From: JAAYYM01 sp964483395
GTDB taxonomy: Bacteria > Bacillota > Clostridia > Lachnospirales > Lachnospiraceae
Direction: 5' to 3'
Assembly: GCA_964483395.1 (NCBI GenBank)
Contig: CAZABT010000041.1
Span: forward strand, 1-19,819
Length of the DNA stretch: 19,819 nt
The notes beneath the pieces were generated by a model, which did no database searches, had not been told where the DNA came from, and saw only the letters and a list, made by a program, of their open reading frames with translations. Within the stretch, counting starts at the first letter, position 1. Every line of letters begins with the position of its first letter. Shown here piece by piece: positions 6,168-15,272 of the stretch. The translations under genes and the position numbers were made by a program.

Positions 6168-6857
6168 ATGAGCCACTTGACGGATTATACGGGACTGGAA
6201 AAGAAAATAGGATATGTTTTCAAAAATCAGGAGCTGCTGCAGCAGGCATTGACACACAGTTCCTATTCCAATGAGGTAAAGTGTGCAGGCGGTGAGGACT
6301 ACGAGCGACTGGAATTTTTGGGTGATGCTGTTTTGGAATTGTCTGTCAGCGAGTATCTGTATGCCCATAATCCGAGCATGTATGAGGGGAATATGACAAA
6401 GCTGCGTGCGAGCCTTGTATGTGAACCAACGCTTGCCATATGTGCACGTGAGATTTCTCTGGAGCAGTATATCATGCTGGGCAAGGGAGAAGAACAGACC
6501 GGGGGAAGAAACAGAGATTCGATAGTATCCGATGTGTTCGAGGCTATGATTGCTGCAATCTATCTGGACAGTTCTTACGAGGAAGCAAAGAATTTCGTAT
6601 GCAGAAGCCTGCTGTCTGATATGGAGCATAGAATCCTGTTCTGTGACAGCAAGAGTATATTGCAGGAGAGAATACAACAGCAGGGCAAATCACTGGTTTA
6701 TGAAGTGATAGAGGAGTCCGGCCCTGCACACAGCAGAAGCTATCGTGTCTGTGCCATGATCGGTGACCGGAAGATCAGCGAGGGCATTGGAAGAAGTAAA
6801 AAGGGAGCTGAGCAAGAGGCGGCCTATAATGCCTTGATCATACTAAAAGACAAGTAG
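6168..6857 (+). CDS. rnc: Ribonuclease III
   Basis: Double-strand-specific endoribonuclease that processes rRNA precursors and structured mRNAs. It has 229 residues, the usual size. The N-terminal nuclease domain (about 1-150) has the signature ERLEFLGDAVLELS with E46, E49 and D53, and the second metal-binding pair D122 and E125 in SDVFEA, which matches the E. coli spacing shifted by eight. The dsRNA-binding domain spans about 160-227, with the typical SKKGAEQEAAYNAL helix. ATG 6168 follows GGGG/AAAAAGG purine tracts. smc starts eight bases after the stop, the standard Firmicutes rnc-smc pairing. Confidence 0.97.
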   Translation: MSHLTDYTGLEKKIGYVFKNQELLQQALTHSSYSNEVKCAGGEDYERLEFLGDAVLELSVSEYLYAHNPSMYEGNMTKLRASLVCEPTLAICAREISLEQYIMLGKGEEQTGGRNRDSIVSDVFEAMIAAIYLDSSYEEAKNFVCRSLLSDMEHRILFCDSKSILQERIQQQGKSLVYEVIEESGPAHSRSYRVCAMIGDRKISEGIGRSKKGAEQEAAYNALIILKDK

Positions 6858-6865
6858 GGAAAAGC

Positions 6866-9800
6866 ATGTATTTAAAAAGCATTGAAGTGCACGGATTCAA
6901 ATCCTTTGCAAACAAAATTACATTTCAATTTCATAATGGAATTACCGGAATCGTCGGACCAAACGGAAGCGGCAAGAGTAATGTGGCAGATGCAGTCAGA
7001 TGGGTACTCGGAGAGCAGCGTGTAAAGCAGTTACGTGGTGCCAGTATGCAGGATGTCATTTTTGCGGGTACAGAGACACGAAAACCGATGGGATATGCCT
7101 ATGTTGCAATTACGTTGGATAATTCAGATCACGCGCTTGCAATAGACTTTGAAGAGGTGACGGTATCCAGACGCGTTTATCGCTCTGGAGAGAGCGAATA
7201 TCTTATTAATGGAGCAGTCTGCCGGTTGAAGGATGTTTATGAGTTGTTTTATGACACGGGTGTCGGAAAAGAGGGCTATTCCATCATTGGACAGGGTCAG
7301 ATTGATAAGATATTGTCAGGAAAGCCGGAAGAACGCCGTGAGCTTTTCGACGAAGCAGCGGGAATCGTCAAATACAAGCGCCGCAAGGATACAGCCGTTA
7401 AGAAGCTGGAGGAAGAAAAAAGCAATCTGATACGTGTCAACGATATTCTGTCAGAGCTTGAAAAACAGGTAGAGCCGCTGGAAAAGCAGTCTGAGGTGGC
7501 CAAAGAATACCTCAAGATGAAGGAAGAGCTCAAGCTGCTGGATGTCAACATGTTCCTTTTGGAAGCAGAAAAGAACAAAAATCAATTGACTACGGTAGAT
7601 GAGAAGCTGAAAATTGCAGGCAGTGATCTGCAGCAGGCCAAGGAGCAGTACGAGAATACCCGAACAGAATATGAAAGCATTGAAGCACAGATAGAGGCGT
7701 TGGACAAGACCATTGAGGAAAAGAGAGCGCTGCTGTCTGATACGAGCGTCCTGAAGGGTAAGCTGGAGGGCGAAATCAATGTTCTGAAGGAACAGATTCA
7801 TTCTTCAGAGGCAAATGATGAGATGAAACGTGAGCGCGTCAAGACGATTCATGTGGATATTGAGGCGAAGGAAAAAGAGAAGGACAAAATCGGTGAAAAT
7901 AAAACCGCGCTGGACACAGAGCTGGCAGAACTGCTGAAGGTACGTGATGAAGCCAAAGGCTCGCTGAACATTGTACAGAAAAAGATATTGGAACTGAGTT
8001 CCGGTATTGAAAACGGCAAAAACGAGATCATTGACATTTTGAATGAGCGTGCATCAATCAAGACAAGACTTGGACGCTATGATACGATGCTGGAGCAGAT
8101 CAATATCAGGAAGGCGGAACTGCAGTCACGTCTTTTGCGTGCCAAGAGCGATGAAGCAGAGCAGGAAGTGGTCATCAAGGAACTGTATGAGGAACTGGGA
8201 CTGATCAGTCAGGAAATCATGAAGCTGGATGAACAGGCTGAGGTTTATGATGAAAAGCTCGGTGAAATGAAGCAAACGCTGATTGACAAGGACAAAGAGC
8301 TGGGAGATGCCCAGATTGTATATCATAAAGAAAAGTCTAAGCTGGAAGCCCTGAAGAATATGTCGGAGCGCTATGACGGCTATGGCAACAGTATTCGCCG
8401 CGTCATGGAACAGAAGGAAACCCGTAAGGGTATCGTCGGTGTCGTTGCGGATATCATTAAAGTAGACAAAAAATATGAGACAGCCATTGAGACAGCTCTT
8501 GGCGGAAACATTCAAAATATTGTTACGGACGATGAGTCGGTTGCCAAGGATATGATTGCTTATTTGAAACAGAATAAGCTTGGACGTGCTACCTTCCTGC
8601 CGCTTACGAGCGTCAAGGACAGAGGTGAGTTCAATAAGCCGGAGGCATTGCAGGAAAAGGGTGTCCTTGGAATTGCCGCTGCATTGGTCAAGGCTGACCG
8701 GAAATATCAAGATGTAATCGGACAGCTGTTAGGCGCAATCCTGGTCGTTGATAACATTGACCATGCAATTGCATTGTCCAGAAAATATAATTATCTGCTG
8801 CGCATTGTGACACTGGAGGGAGAATATCTGACTCCCGGCGGTGCAATGGCGGGCGGTGCCTTTAAGAATAACAGCAACCTGCTTGGACGTAAAAGAGAGA
8901 TCGAGGAACTGGAAAAGACGGTTAAGGGCTGCTTAGAGAAGATTGAGTCCATCATGACGGCCATAGAGGATACGAAGGAAGAAAGAAATGTCCTGCGTGA
9001 GAAGCTGGAGAAGCTGAAGGAAGAACAGCAGGAGAAATACATAGCCCAGAACACGGCTCAGATGAATGTGAATCAGGCATTGGAAAAGAAGGAAGAAACA
9101 GCAAAGGGCTATATTGCATTAGAGCAGGAAAACCGTGAGATAGAGACACAGGTAACGGATATTCGAGAGAGCAAGGATTCCATTCAGGAGGAATTGAAGA
9201 ACTCCGAGGTACATGAGAAGGAGCTTGAAGCCAAGATACAGGAATATGGAAGAATCTTGGAGACAGAGCGCAATGATGAGAATGCCAAGGTGCTGCAGGC
9301 AAGTGAGCTGGATCTTGAGGTCGCAGGACTGACACAGAAGCAGGAATTCGCACAGCAGAATCTAGAGCGTATCGCAGGCGAAATCGAGCATTTGAATCAC
9401 GAAATTGAAGAGCTGGAGGATGCACTGGCTCACACGGTTGAGGATGTTCAAAGAAAACAGGAAAGCATTCTGGAAATTCAAAAGACCATAGAAGCAAGTA
9501 TCTCTTCAGCCGATGACAATGAGATTGCCATGAAACAGGCAATTGATGAGAAGGATGCACTCAGCACCAAACAGAAGAATTTCTTTAAATCCAGAGAAGA
9601 ACTGTCAGAGAAAATGACGGCGCTGGATAAGGAGGTCTATCGCCTGACAAGCCAGAAGGAGAGACTGGAAGAGGCGGCTGAAGCACAGATCAACTATATG
9701 TGGGATGAGTATGAGATTACGTTCTCCTCTGCAATGGAAATGAGAAATGAGGAATTGACAGAGCTTCCGGCAATCAAGCGAGATATCCTGTCCTTAAAGG

Positions 9801-10426
9801 ACAAGATTCGCAAGCTGGGAGATGTCAATGTCAATGCGATAGAGGATTATAAAAATCTGATGGAACGCTATAGCTTCCTAAAGACACAGCGGGATGACCT
9901 TGTAGAGGCACAGACGACACTGGAGGGCATCATTGAAGAACTCGATACTGCCATGAGAAAGCAGTTTGAAGAGAAGTTTGCCCAGATCGGCAGAGAGTTT
10001 GACAAGGTGTTTAAGGAACTCTTTGGTGGCGGTAAGGGAACGCTGGAACTGGTAGATGATGAGGACATTCTGGAGGCAGGCATCCGAATCATTGCACAGC
10101 CGCCCGGAAAGAAACTGCAGAATATGATGCAGCTGTCCGGTGGTGAGAAATCACTGACAGCCATAGCACTGCTGTTTGCAATACAGAATCTGAAGCCTTC
10201 ACCCTTCTGTCTGCTGGATGAGATCGAGGCGGCACTGGATGAGACAAACGTAACAAGATTTGCAGGCTATCTGCACAAGCTGACGAAGCATACACAGTTT
10301 ATTGTAATCACACACAGACGCGGCACGATGGAAAAGGCAGACAGACTGTATGGCATTACAATGCAGGAAAAGGGCGTATCGGCACTTGTGTCCGTCAACC
10401 TGATCGATAAGGATCTGGAGGATTAA
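6866..10426 (+). CDS. smc: Chromosome segregation protein SMC
   Basis: ATP-driven loop-extruding ATPase that, with ScpA and ScpB, compacts and separates chromosomes; the kleisin genes are not in this window. It has 1186 residues, typical of bacterial SMC. Walker A GPNGSGKS is at residues 31-38. Two long coiled-coil arms (about 170-500 and 670-1000) flank a hinge at about 503-667 that carries the glycine-rich TPGGAMAGGAF motif. The C-terminal head has the ABC signature LSGGEKS (1090-1096) and Walker B CLLDEIEAALDE with D1118 and E1119. The start ATG is eight bases after the rnc stop, with an AGGGAA site overlapping that stop. The stop codon lies inside the first unit of a 16-bp tandem repeat that fills the gap before ftsY. 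Confidence 0.97.
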   Translation: MYLKSIEVHGFKSFANKITFQFHNGITGIVGPNGSGKSNVADAVRWVLGEQRVKQLRGASMQDVIFAGTETRKPMGYAYVAITLDNSDHALAIDFEEVTVSRRVYRSGESEYLINGAVCRLKDVYELFYDTGVGKEGYSIIGQGQIDKILSGKPEERRELFDEAAGIVKYKRRKDTAVKKLEEEKSNLIRVNDILSELEKQVEPLEKQSEVAKEYLKMKEELKLLDVNMFLLEAEKNKNQLTTVDEKLKIAGSDLQQAKEQYENTRTEYESIEAQIEALDKTIEEKRALLSDTSVLKGKLEGEINVLKEQIHSSEANDEMKRERVKTIHVDIEAKEKEKDKIGENKTALDTELAELLKVRDEAKGSLNIVQKKILELSSGIENGKNEIIDILNERASIKTRLGRYDTMLEQINIRKAELQSRLLRAKSDEAEQEVVIKELYEELGLISQEIMKLDEQAEVYDEKLGEMKQTLIDKDKELGDAQIVYHKEKSKLEALKNMSERYDGYGNSIRRVMEQKETRKGIVGVVADIIKVDKKYETAIETALGGNIQNIVTDDESVAKDMIAYLKQNKLGRATFLPLTSVKDRGEFNKPEALQEKGVLGIAAALVKADRKYQDVIGQLLGAILVVDNIDHAIALSRKYNYLLRIVTLEGEYLTPGGAMAGGAFKNNSNLLGRKREIEELEKTVKGCLEKIESIMTAIEDTKEERNVLREKLEKLKEEQQEKYIAQNTAQMNVNQALEKKEETAKGYIALEQENREIETQVTDIRESKDSIQEELKNSEVHEKELEAKIQEYGRILETERNDENAKVLQASELDLEVAGLTQKQEFAQQNLERIAGEIEHLNHEIEELEDALAHTVEDVQRKQESILEIQKTIEASISSADDNEIAMKQAIDEKDALSTKQKNFFKSREELSEKMTALDKEVYRLTSQKERLEEAAEAQINYMWDEYEITFSSAMEMRNEELTELPAIKRDILSLKDKIRKLGDVNVNAIEDYKNLMERYSFLKTQRDDLVEAQTTLEGIIEELDTAMRKQFEEKFAQIGREFDKVFKELFGGGKGTLELVDDEDILEAGIRIIAQPPGKKLQNMMQLSGGEKSLTAIALLFAIQNLKPSPFCLLDEIEAALDETNVTRFAGYLHKLTKHTQFIVITHRRGTMEKADRLYGITMQEKGVSALVSVNLIDKDLED

Positions 10427-10580
10427 GAACCTGAAGGATTAAGAACCTGAAGGACTAAGAACCTGAAGGATTAAGAACCTGAAGGACTAAGAACCTGAAG
10501 GACTAAGCATCGGAAAGACTAAGCACTGAAAAGATTATGAACCGGAATGAATCAGAAGCAAAAAGATTAAAAACAGGAAT
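10420..10580 (+). repeat. 16-bp tandem repeat array between smc and ftsY
   Basis: Five near-identical units GGAYTAAGAACCTGAA start at 10420, 10436, 10452, 10468 and 10484 and differ only at the C/T position. About five decayed units follow in the same 16-base register, to about 10580. The first unit contains the last codon and stop of smc. Each unit has a TAA and a TGA. Because 16 is not a multiple of three, successive units close all three frames. Each junction between units reads GAAGGA, resembling a Shine-Dalgarno core. Such an array should be prone to slippage, so copy number may differ between strains. Confidence 0.93.
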
Positions 10581-10591
10581 GGAATTACGGT

Positions 10592-11515
10592 ATGAGTGAA
10601 GAACGTCAAGGATTTTTCAAGCGACTGGTAGGAGGACTGACCAAGACCAGAGACCATATTGCAGATGGGATAGAAGCGATTTTTAATGGCGCTTCTGAAA
10701 TTGATGAGGATTTCTATGAGGAACTTGAGGAAATATTGATCATGGCTGATATCGGGGTACATGCCACATCAGATATCATCGAACGGCTGAAGCGGCAGGT
10801 CAGGGAAAATCGAATTAAGGAGCCGTCAGAATGCAGACAGCTGCTCATCGACAGTATTAAGGAGCAGATGCAGGCAGGCGAGGCGGCGTATGAGTTTGAA
10901 AACAAAAAATCAGTCGTACTTGTAGTCGGAGTGAACGGAGTCGGTAAGACGACTTCCATCGGAAAGCTGGCAGACAACCTGAAAAAGCAGGGGCATAAGG
11001 TGATGATGGCGGCGGCAGATACTTTTCGTGCAGCAGCCGGAGAACAGCTTGCAGAATGGGCAAACCGCGCAGGCGTGGACATCATCAAGGGTGTAGAGGG
11101 CGCAGACCCCGCTTCCGTCATTTACGATGCGGTCAGTGCAGCAAAGGCGCGTCATGTGGATGTACTGCTGTGTGATACCGCGGGCAGACTGCATAACAAG
11201 AAGAATCTGATGGAAGAACTGAAGAAGATCAACCGGATCATCGACAGGGAATATCCGGAGGCTTACAGGGAGACCTTGGTCGTACTGGATGGCACGACGG
11301 GTCAGAATGCGCTGGCTCAGGCGAAGGAATTCAAGGAAGCGGCTGATATTACAGGAATCATATTGACAAAACTGGACGGAACCTCCAAGGGTGGAATTGC
11401 TGTTGCAATCCAGTCTGAAATGGGGATTCCGGTTAAATACATTGGTGTCGGAGAGGCTGTAGAGGATATGCAGAAATTCAATGCAGATGAATTTGTAGAT
11501 GCCATGTTTGCGTGA
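10592..11515 (+). CDS. ftsY: Signal recognition particle receptor FtsY
   Basis: SRP-type GTPase at the membrane that docks ribosome-nascent chain-SRP complexes onto the Sec translocon. It has 307 residues. The acidic A domain found in enterobacteria is missing, as is normal in Firmicutes. A short basic amphipathic N-terminus (FFKRLVGGLTKTR) probably binds lipid. The N domain spans about 20-100. The G domain has G1 GVNGVGKTT (113-121), the DTFRAAA insertion-box motif, G3 DTAGR and G4 TKLDG followed by TSKGG. AGGAA near 10576-10580 lies about 11 bases before the ATG. The repeat array separates it from smc. Its usual downstream partners ylxM and ffh are displaced by about 8 kb of other genes. 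Confidence 0.97.
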   Translation: MSEERQGFFKRLVGGLTKTRDHIADGIEAIFNGASEIDEDFYEELEEILIMADIGVHATSDIIERLKRQVRENRIKEPSECRQLLIDSIKEQMQAGEAAYEFENKKSVVLVVGVNGVGKTTSIGKLADNLKKQGHKVMMAAADTFRAAAGEQLAEWANRAGVDIIKGVEGADPASVIYDAVSAAKARHVDVLLCDTAGRLHNKKNLMEELKKINRIIDREYPEAYRETLVVLDGTTGQNALAQAKEFKEAADITGIILTKLDGTSKGGIAVAIQSEMGIPVKYIGVGEAVEDMQKFNADEFVDAMFA

Positions 11516-11536
11516 TAAGAAGAAGGAGAAAATGAT

Positions 11537-12748
11537 ATGTTGACATTGGATAAATTTGAAGAGGCGACTGAGGTCGTCAAAAAGGTTACACTGGAAACAA
11601 AACTGGTCTACAGTGATTTCCTGAGCGAGCAGACAGGAAATAAGGTATATCTGAAGCCGGAAAATATGCAGTTTACGGGTGCATACAAGGTGAGAGGTGC
11701 CTATTACAAAATGAGCACGCTGTCACAGGAGGAACGCGAAAAAGGCATCATCACCGCATCTGCGGGCAATCATGCACAAGGCGTTGCTTATGCAGCAAAA
11801 TGCTATGGAGTCAAGGCCGTAATCGTGATGCCGACGACAACACCGCTTATGAAGGTCAATCGTACCAAAAACTACGGAGCAGAGGTTATTCTAAAGGGTG
11901 ATGTATATGACGAAGCCTGTGCCTATGCGCTGGATCTGGCAAAGGAAAAGGGCTATACCTTCATTCATCCTTTTGATGATCTGGCAGTAGCAACCGGTCA
12001 GGGAACGATTGCCATGGAAATTTTTAAGGAACTGCCTTTGGTGGATTACATACTGGTACCCATTGGCGGAGGCGGACTGGCAACGGGTGTATCGACCCTT
12101 GCCAAGCTGATGAATCCGAAGATCAAGGTCATCGGTGTAGAGCCTGCCGGAGCAAATTGCATGCAGGTATCCTTGAAGAACGGTAAGGTAACGACACTGC
12201 CGTCTGTGAATACGATTGCCGATGGTACTGCCGTAAAAACACCGGGAACACAGATATTTCCTTATTTGAAGAAGAATCTGGATGACATCATCACCGTTGA
12301 GGACGAAGAATTGATCGTAGCATTCCTTGATTTGGTTGAAAATCATAAGATGGTCGTGGAAAATTCAGGACTGTTGACCGTTGCGGCACTCAAGCATCTG
12401 GATGTTAAGGGGAAGAAAATCGTATCCATCCTGAGCGGCGGCAATATGGATATCATTACGATGTCCTCTGTCGTACAGCAGGGGTTAATCATGAGAGACA
12501 GGATTTTTACGGTTTCCGTATTGCTGCCGGATAAGCCGGGCGAGCTGTCCAGAGTATCGGGAGTGCTTGCAGAGCAGAGTGGAAATGTCATCAAGCTGGA
12601 GCATAATCAGTTCGTAACGACCAATCGGAGTGCGGCAGTGGAACTGCGTATTACGGTGGAGGCATTTGGAACAGAGCATAAAGAACAGATCATCAATGCT
12701 TTGAATGAGCATGGATTTAGACCAAAGGTGGTTAGAACGCAGATTTAG
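11537..12748 (+). CDS. ilvA: Threonine ammonia-lyase (PLP-dependent, with C-terminal ACT domain)
   Basis: Deaminates threonine to 2-oxobutyrate and ammonia. It has 403 residues with a fold-type II PLP domain. The Schiff-base lysine is K51 in TGAYKVRGA, the substrate loop is SAGNHA (75-80) and the phosphate-binding loop is GGGGLATG (177-184). An ACT-like domain at about 323-403 (start FTVSVLLPDKPGELSRV) suggests allosteric control. This short, single-ACT form resembles the clostridial and TdcB-like catabolic type more than the long biosynthetic IlvA with two ACT-like domains, so tdcB is a possible name. AAGGAG (11523-11528) lies eight bases before the ATG, and only 21 bases separate it from ftsY. 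The ior genes follow directly, so its 2-oxobutyrate could be a substrate or be linked to shared ferredoxin-dependent 2-oxoacid metabolism; this is inference. Confidence 0.93.
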   Translation: MLTLDKFEEATEVVKKVTLETKLVYSDFLSEQTGNKVYLKPENMQFTGAYKVRGAYYKMSTLSQEEREKGIITASAGNHAQGVAYAAKCYGVKAVIVMPTTTPLMKVNRTKNYGAEVILKGDVYDEACAYALDLAKEKGYTFIHPFDDLAVATGQGTIAMEIFKELPLVDYILVPIGGGGLATGVSTLAKLMNPKIKVIGVEPAGANCMQVSLKNGKVTTLPSVNTIADGTAVKTPGTQIFPYLKKNLDDIITVEDEELIVAFLDLVENHKMVVENSGLLTVAALKHLDVKGKKIVSILSGGNMDIITMSSVVQQGLIMRDRIFTVSVLLPDKPGELSRVSGVLAEQSGNVIKLEHNQFVTTNRSAAVELRITVEAFGTEHKEQIINALNEHGFRPKVVRTQI

Positions 12749-12769
12749 CAGGAAGGAAGCTTAAACGGT

Positions 12770-14680
12770 ATGAGTCAGAAATTTTTGATGGGAAATGAAG
12801 CGATTGGGCTTGGGGCTTTGCATGCAGGGGTGAATCTTGTGGCAGGGTATCCGGGGACACCTTCTACGGAGGTGTTGGAGACAGTTGCAAAATATCGTGC
12901 AGATGTGAATCCGGAGGTGTATGTGGAGTGGTCTGTCAATGAGAAGGCAGCACTGGAGGTCGCAGCAGGTGCTTCTTATGCAGGGGCCCGTACGATGGTA
13001 ACGATGAAACAGGTCGGGATGAATGTGGCTTCTGATCCGCTGATGTGTTTGGCTTATATGGGAATCAAGGGCGGTATGGTGCTTGTGGTGGCAGATGATC
13101 CCGGACCGATTTCCTCACAGACGGAGCAGGATACGAGAGCATTTGGCTCTTACTGTAAGCTGCCGGTATTTGATCCGACTTCTCCGGAGGAAGCCTATGT
13201 TATGATACAGGAGGCATTTACATATTCAGAGAAGTATGCAACACCTGTTATCTTCAGACCGACCACGCGGGTATGTCATGGCTGTGCGTCGATAGAGGTT
13301 GCAGACGGAATCCGTATCCATCAGCCGGAGGGCTTTGTCAAGGATGCGTCCAAGTGGGTCATATTCCCGAGGCTGTCCTATCAGAATCATTTGCATATTG
13401 TAAAGAGAAATCCAGAGATTGGTGAGGACTTTTCCAAGCTTCGTTATAATCAGCTTGCAGGAAGCGGCAGGAAGGGAATCGCGGCAGGCGGCATCAGCTA
13501 TATCTATGCGATGGAGACGTTGAGTAGAGAGCAGGAGCTTCCCTGTAAGGTATTCAAGGTTGCAACGCCGTATCCGTTCCCTGAGAGTCTGGCACTGGAA
13601 TTTTTGGAGGGACTGGATGAAGTGCTGTGTCTGGAGGAACTGGATCCGGTCATTGAGAGAGAATTGATTTATTTATGCGGCAAGCATCAGCTGAAGGTTG
13701 TCATCAGAGGCAAGCAGACAGAGGATACCGCGGCGGCAGGTGAGAATACGGTAGAGAGTGTCAAGGCGGCGATGATTCATTTTCTGGGAGAGACGGCATT
13801 TGCAGGTCAGATGCTCCGACAGGAGCCGCAGGCATGCACAACTCAGAAACAGGCATGCACGGCGCAGGAGCAGCAGGGCACAACTCAGAAACTGGCATCT
13901 CAGAAATCAGAGGAACTGCCGCAGCTTCCGGTGAGACCGCCTGTATTATGTGCAGGATGTCCGCACAGAGCCTCCTTCTATGCGGTGAAGCAGGCAATGA
14001 AGGGAAAAAAAGCAGTTTTTTCAGGAGATATCGGCTGCTATACGCTGGGTAATGCAGCTCCGCTTGATATGGTAGATACGTGTCTGTGTATGGGTGCAGG
14101 AATCACGATGGCGCAAGGACTGCACCGAGTAGAGCCGGATGCGGTGAACTTTGCATTTATTGGTGATTCTACCTTTTTTGCTTCAGGTATGACAGGCATT
14201 GTTAATGCAGTTTATAATGAAACAGACATTGTATTAATTGTGTTAGACAATTCAACTACGGCAATGACAGGTCATCAGGTACATCCGGGCACAGGAAAAA
14301 CGATGATGGGAAATGTCGTGGATAAGGTGGATATAGAGAAAATTTTGGAAGCAGTCGGAGTACAGTCCATAGAGACGGTCAATCCGTTGGAACTGGATCA
14401 GGCGATAGAAGCCGTGGAGGTAGCAGCGGTCAAGAGAGGTGTTCGTGCAATTATTTTCAAGGCACCCTGCATTGCATTGACGAAGCCTGCACCAAAGCTG
14501 CATGTGAATGCTGACAGATGTATTCACTGTAAGAAATGCATCAAGGAACTGGGCTGCCCTGCAATTGTTAAGACGGCGGACGGTGGTGTCAGAATTGATG
14601 AAGCCCTGTGCTATGGCTGCGGCATCTGTACCTTTGTATGCCCTGTGCATGCATTTGAGGGAGGTGTCTGTCATGAATAA
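12770..14680 (+). CDS. iorA: Indolepyruvate ferredoxin oxidoreductase, alpha subunit
   Basis: TPP-dependent subunit that oxidatively decarboxylates aryl 2-oxoacids such as indolepyruvate and phenylpyruvate to arylacetyl-CoA, reducing ferredoxin; the reverse direction is also known in anaerobes. It has 636 residues. The N-terminal pyrimidine-binding domain has GYPGTPSTEV near 28-37. The CAGCPH motif is at 394-399. The TPP motif runs from GDS (465-467) to N494. The C-terminal two-cluster ferredoxin domain has C584, C587, C590, C595 and C614, C617, C620, C624, enough for two [4Fe-4S] clusters. A linker at about 345-385, with seven-residue repeats, is not typical of the family. AGGAAGGAAG lies about ten bases before the ATG. 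The gene overlaps iorB by eight bases. Confidence 0.95.
   Translation: MSQKFLMGNEAIGLGALHAGVNLVAGYPGTPSTEVLETVAKYRADVNPEVYVEWSVNEKAALEVAAGASYAGARTMVTMKQVGMNVASDPLMCLAYMGIKGGMVLVVADDPGPISSQTEQDTRAFGSYCKLPVFDPTSPEEAYVMIQEAFTYSEKYATPVIFRPTTRVCHGCASIEVADGIRIHQPEGFVKDASKWVIFPRLSYQNHLHIVKRNPEIGEDFSKLRYNQLAGSGRKGIAAGGISYIYAMETLSREQELPCKVFKVATPYPFPESLALEFLEGLDEVLCLEELDPVIERELIYLCGKHQLKVVIRGKQTEDTAAAGENTVESVKAAMIHFLGETAFAGQMLRQEPQACTTQKQACTAQEQQGTTQKLASQKSEELPQLPVRPPVLCAGCPHRASFYAVKQAMKGKKAVFSGDIGCYTLGNAAPLDMVDTCLCMGAGITMAQGLHRVEPDAVNFAFIGDSTFFASGMTGIVNAVYNETDIVLIVLDNSTTAMTGHQVHPGTGKTMMGNVVDKVDIEKILEAVGVQSIETVNPLELDQAIEAVEVAAVKRGVRAIIFKAPCIALTKPAPKLHVNADRCIHCKKCIKELGCPAIVKTADGGVRIDEALCYGCGICTFVCPVHAFEGGVCHE
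13832..13915 (+). repeat. 21-bp (7-residue) imperfect repeats within iorA linker
   Basis: Residues 355-375 read as three heptads, ACTTQKQ, ACTAQEQ and QGTTQKL, followed by the weaker ASQKSEE. At DNA level a 15-base word (GCACAACTCAGAAAC) recurs exactly 42 bases apart, at 13836 and 13878, and GGCATGCAC recurs 21 bases apart. It lies between the transketolase-like domain and the CAGCPH motif, so length change would be tolerated. Confidence 0.8.
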
Positions 14681-15254
14681 GAGTTGTCTGTTAAGCGGCG
14701 TAGGCGGACAGGGTACCGTACTTGCTTCAAGATTGATTGCAGCGGCGGCAATGGCAAGAGGACAGCAGGCGCGCACTGCGGAAACCATCGGTATGTCACA
14801 GCGCGGCGGCTGTGTAGTCAGTCACGTGAGAATCGGAGAGACAATTTATTCTTCCCTGATTCCGGTCGGAGGTGCCGATCTGATCATAGGCTTTGAGCCT
14901 GCAGAAGCGGTCAGGGTGTTTCGGTATCTGAAGCCGGGCGGAACGGTGATCGTAAACAATCAGGCCATTGCTCCGGTTACGGCGTCACTCAGTGACTTTG
15001 TATATCAGGCAGAGGATATGCTTGCATATTTGAAGGCACATGCGGGAAAAGTAATTGTGATCGATGGTGATGCAGCGGCAAGAGAATGCGGTTCCACCAA
15101 GGTATTGAATATTGCCTTGCTGGGAGCAGCGCTTGCGACAGGTGAACTGGGAATATCTGAAGAAGAGATGCAGAAGGCAATTCGCGAGAAGGTCAAGCCT
15201 GCATTTTATGAAATGAATCTGAAGGCACTGGCGTTTGGCGTGCAGGCAAAATAA
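14673..15254 (+). CDS. iorB: Indolepyruvate ferredoxin oxidoreductase, beta subunit
   Basis: The gamma-type (POR gamma) subunit that completes the IorAB enzyme, probably a heterotetramer. It has 193 residues, normal for the family. The N-terminus has the typical GVGGQGTVLASRLIA motif (residues 9-23), then TAETIGMSQRGG at about 35-46 and a conserved glycine-rich SSLIPVGGADLIIGFEP stretch. The frame is open upstream inside iorA, but ATG 14673 is preceded at six bases by GAGGGAGGTG (14657-14666) and gives the family's normal N-terminus, so this start is clear. The eight-base overlap with iorA indicates translational coupling and equal subunit output. Confidence 0.95.
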   Translation: MNKSCLLSGVGGQGTVLASRLIAAAAMARGQQARTAETIGMSQRGGCVVSHVRIGETIYSSLIPVGGADLIIGFEPAEAVRVFRYLKPGGTVIVNNQAIAPVTASLSDFVYQAEDMLAYLKAHAGKVIVIDGDAAARECGSTKVLNIALLGAALATGELGISEEEMQKAIREKVKPAFYEMNLKALAFGVQAK

Positions 15255-15272
15255 AGGTACGGGGGTACGGAT

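Noticed and set aside
8952..9560. 202-codon minus-strand open frame within smc
   Set aside because: It is a Pro/Ser/His-rich antisense shadow of the coiled-coil coding region.
10420..10580. CRISPR array
   Set aside because: Units of 16 bases are directly contiguous with no unique spacers, so this is a tandem repeat.
11516..11536. T-box or other riboswitch before the threonine lyase gene
   Set aside because: Only 21 bases separate it from ftsY, enough for a ribosome binding site only.
14508..14672. Upstream extension of iorB to an earlier ATG
   Set aside because: It would lie in the iorA ferredoxin domain in another frame. The strong GAGGGAGGTG site and the family N-terminus both point to 14673.
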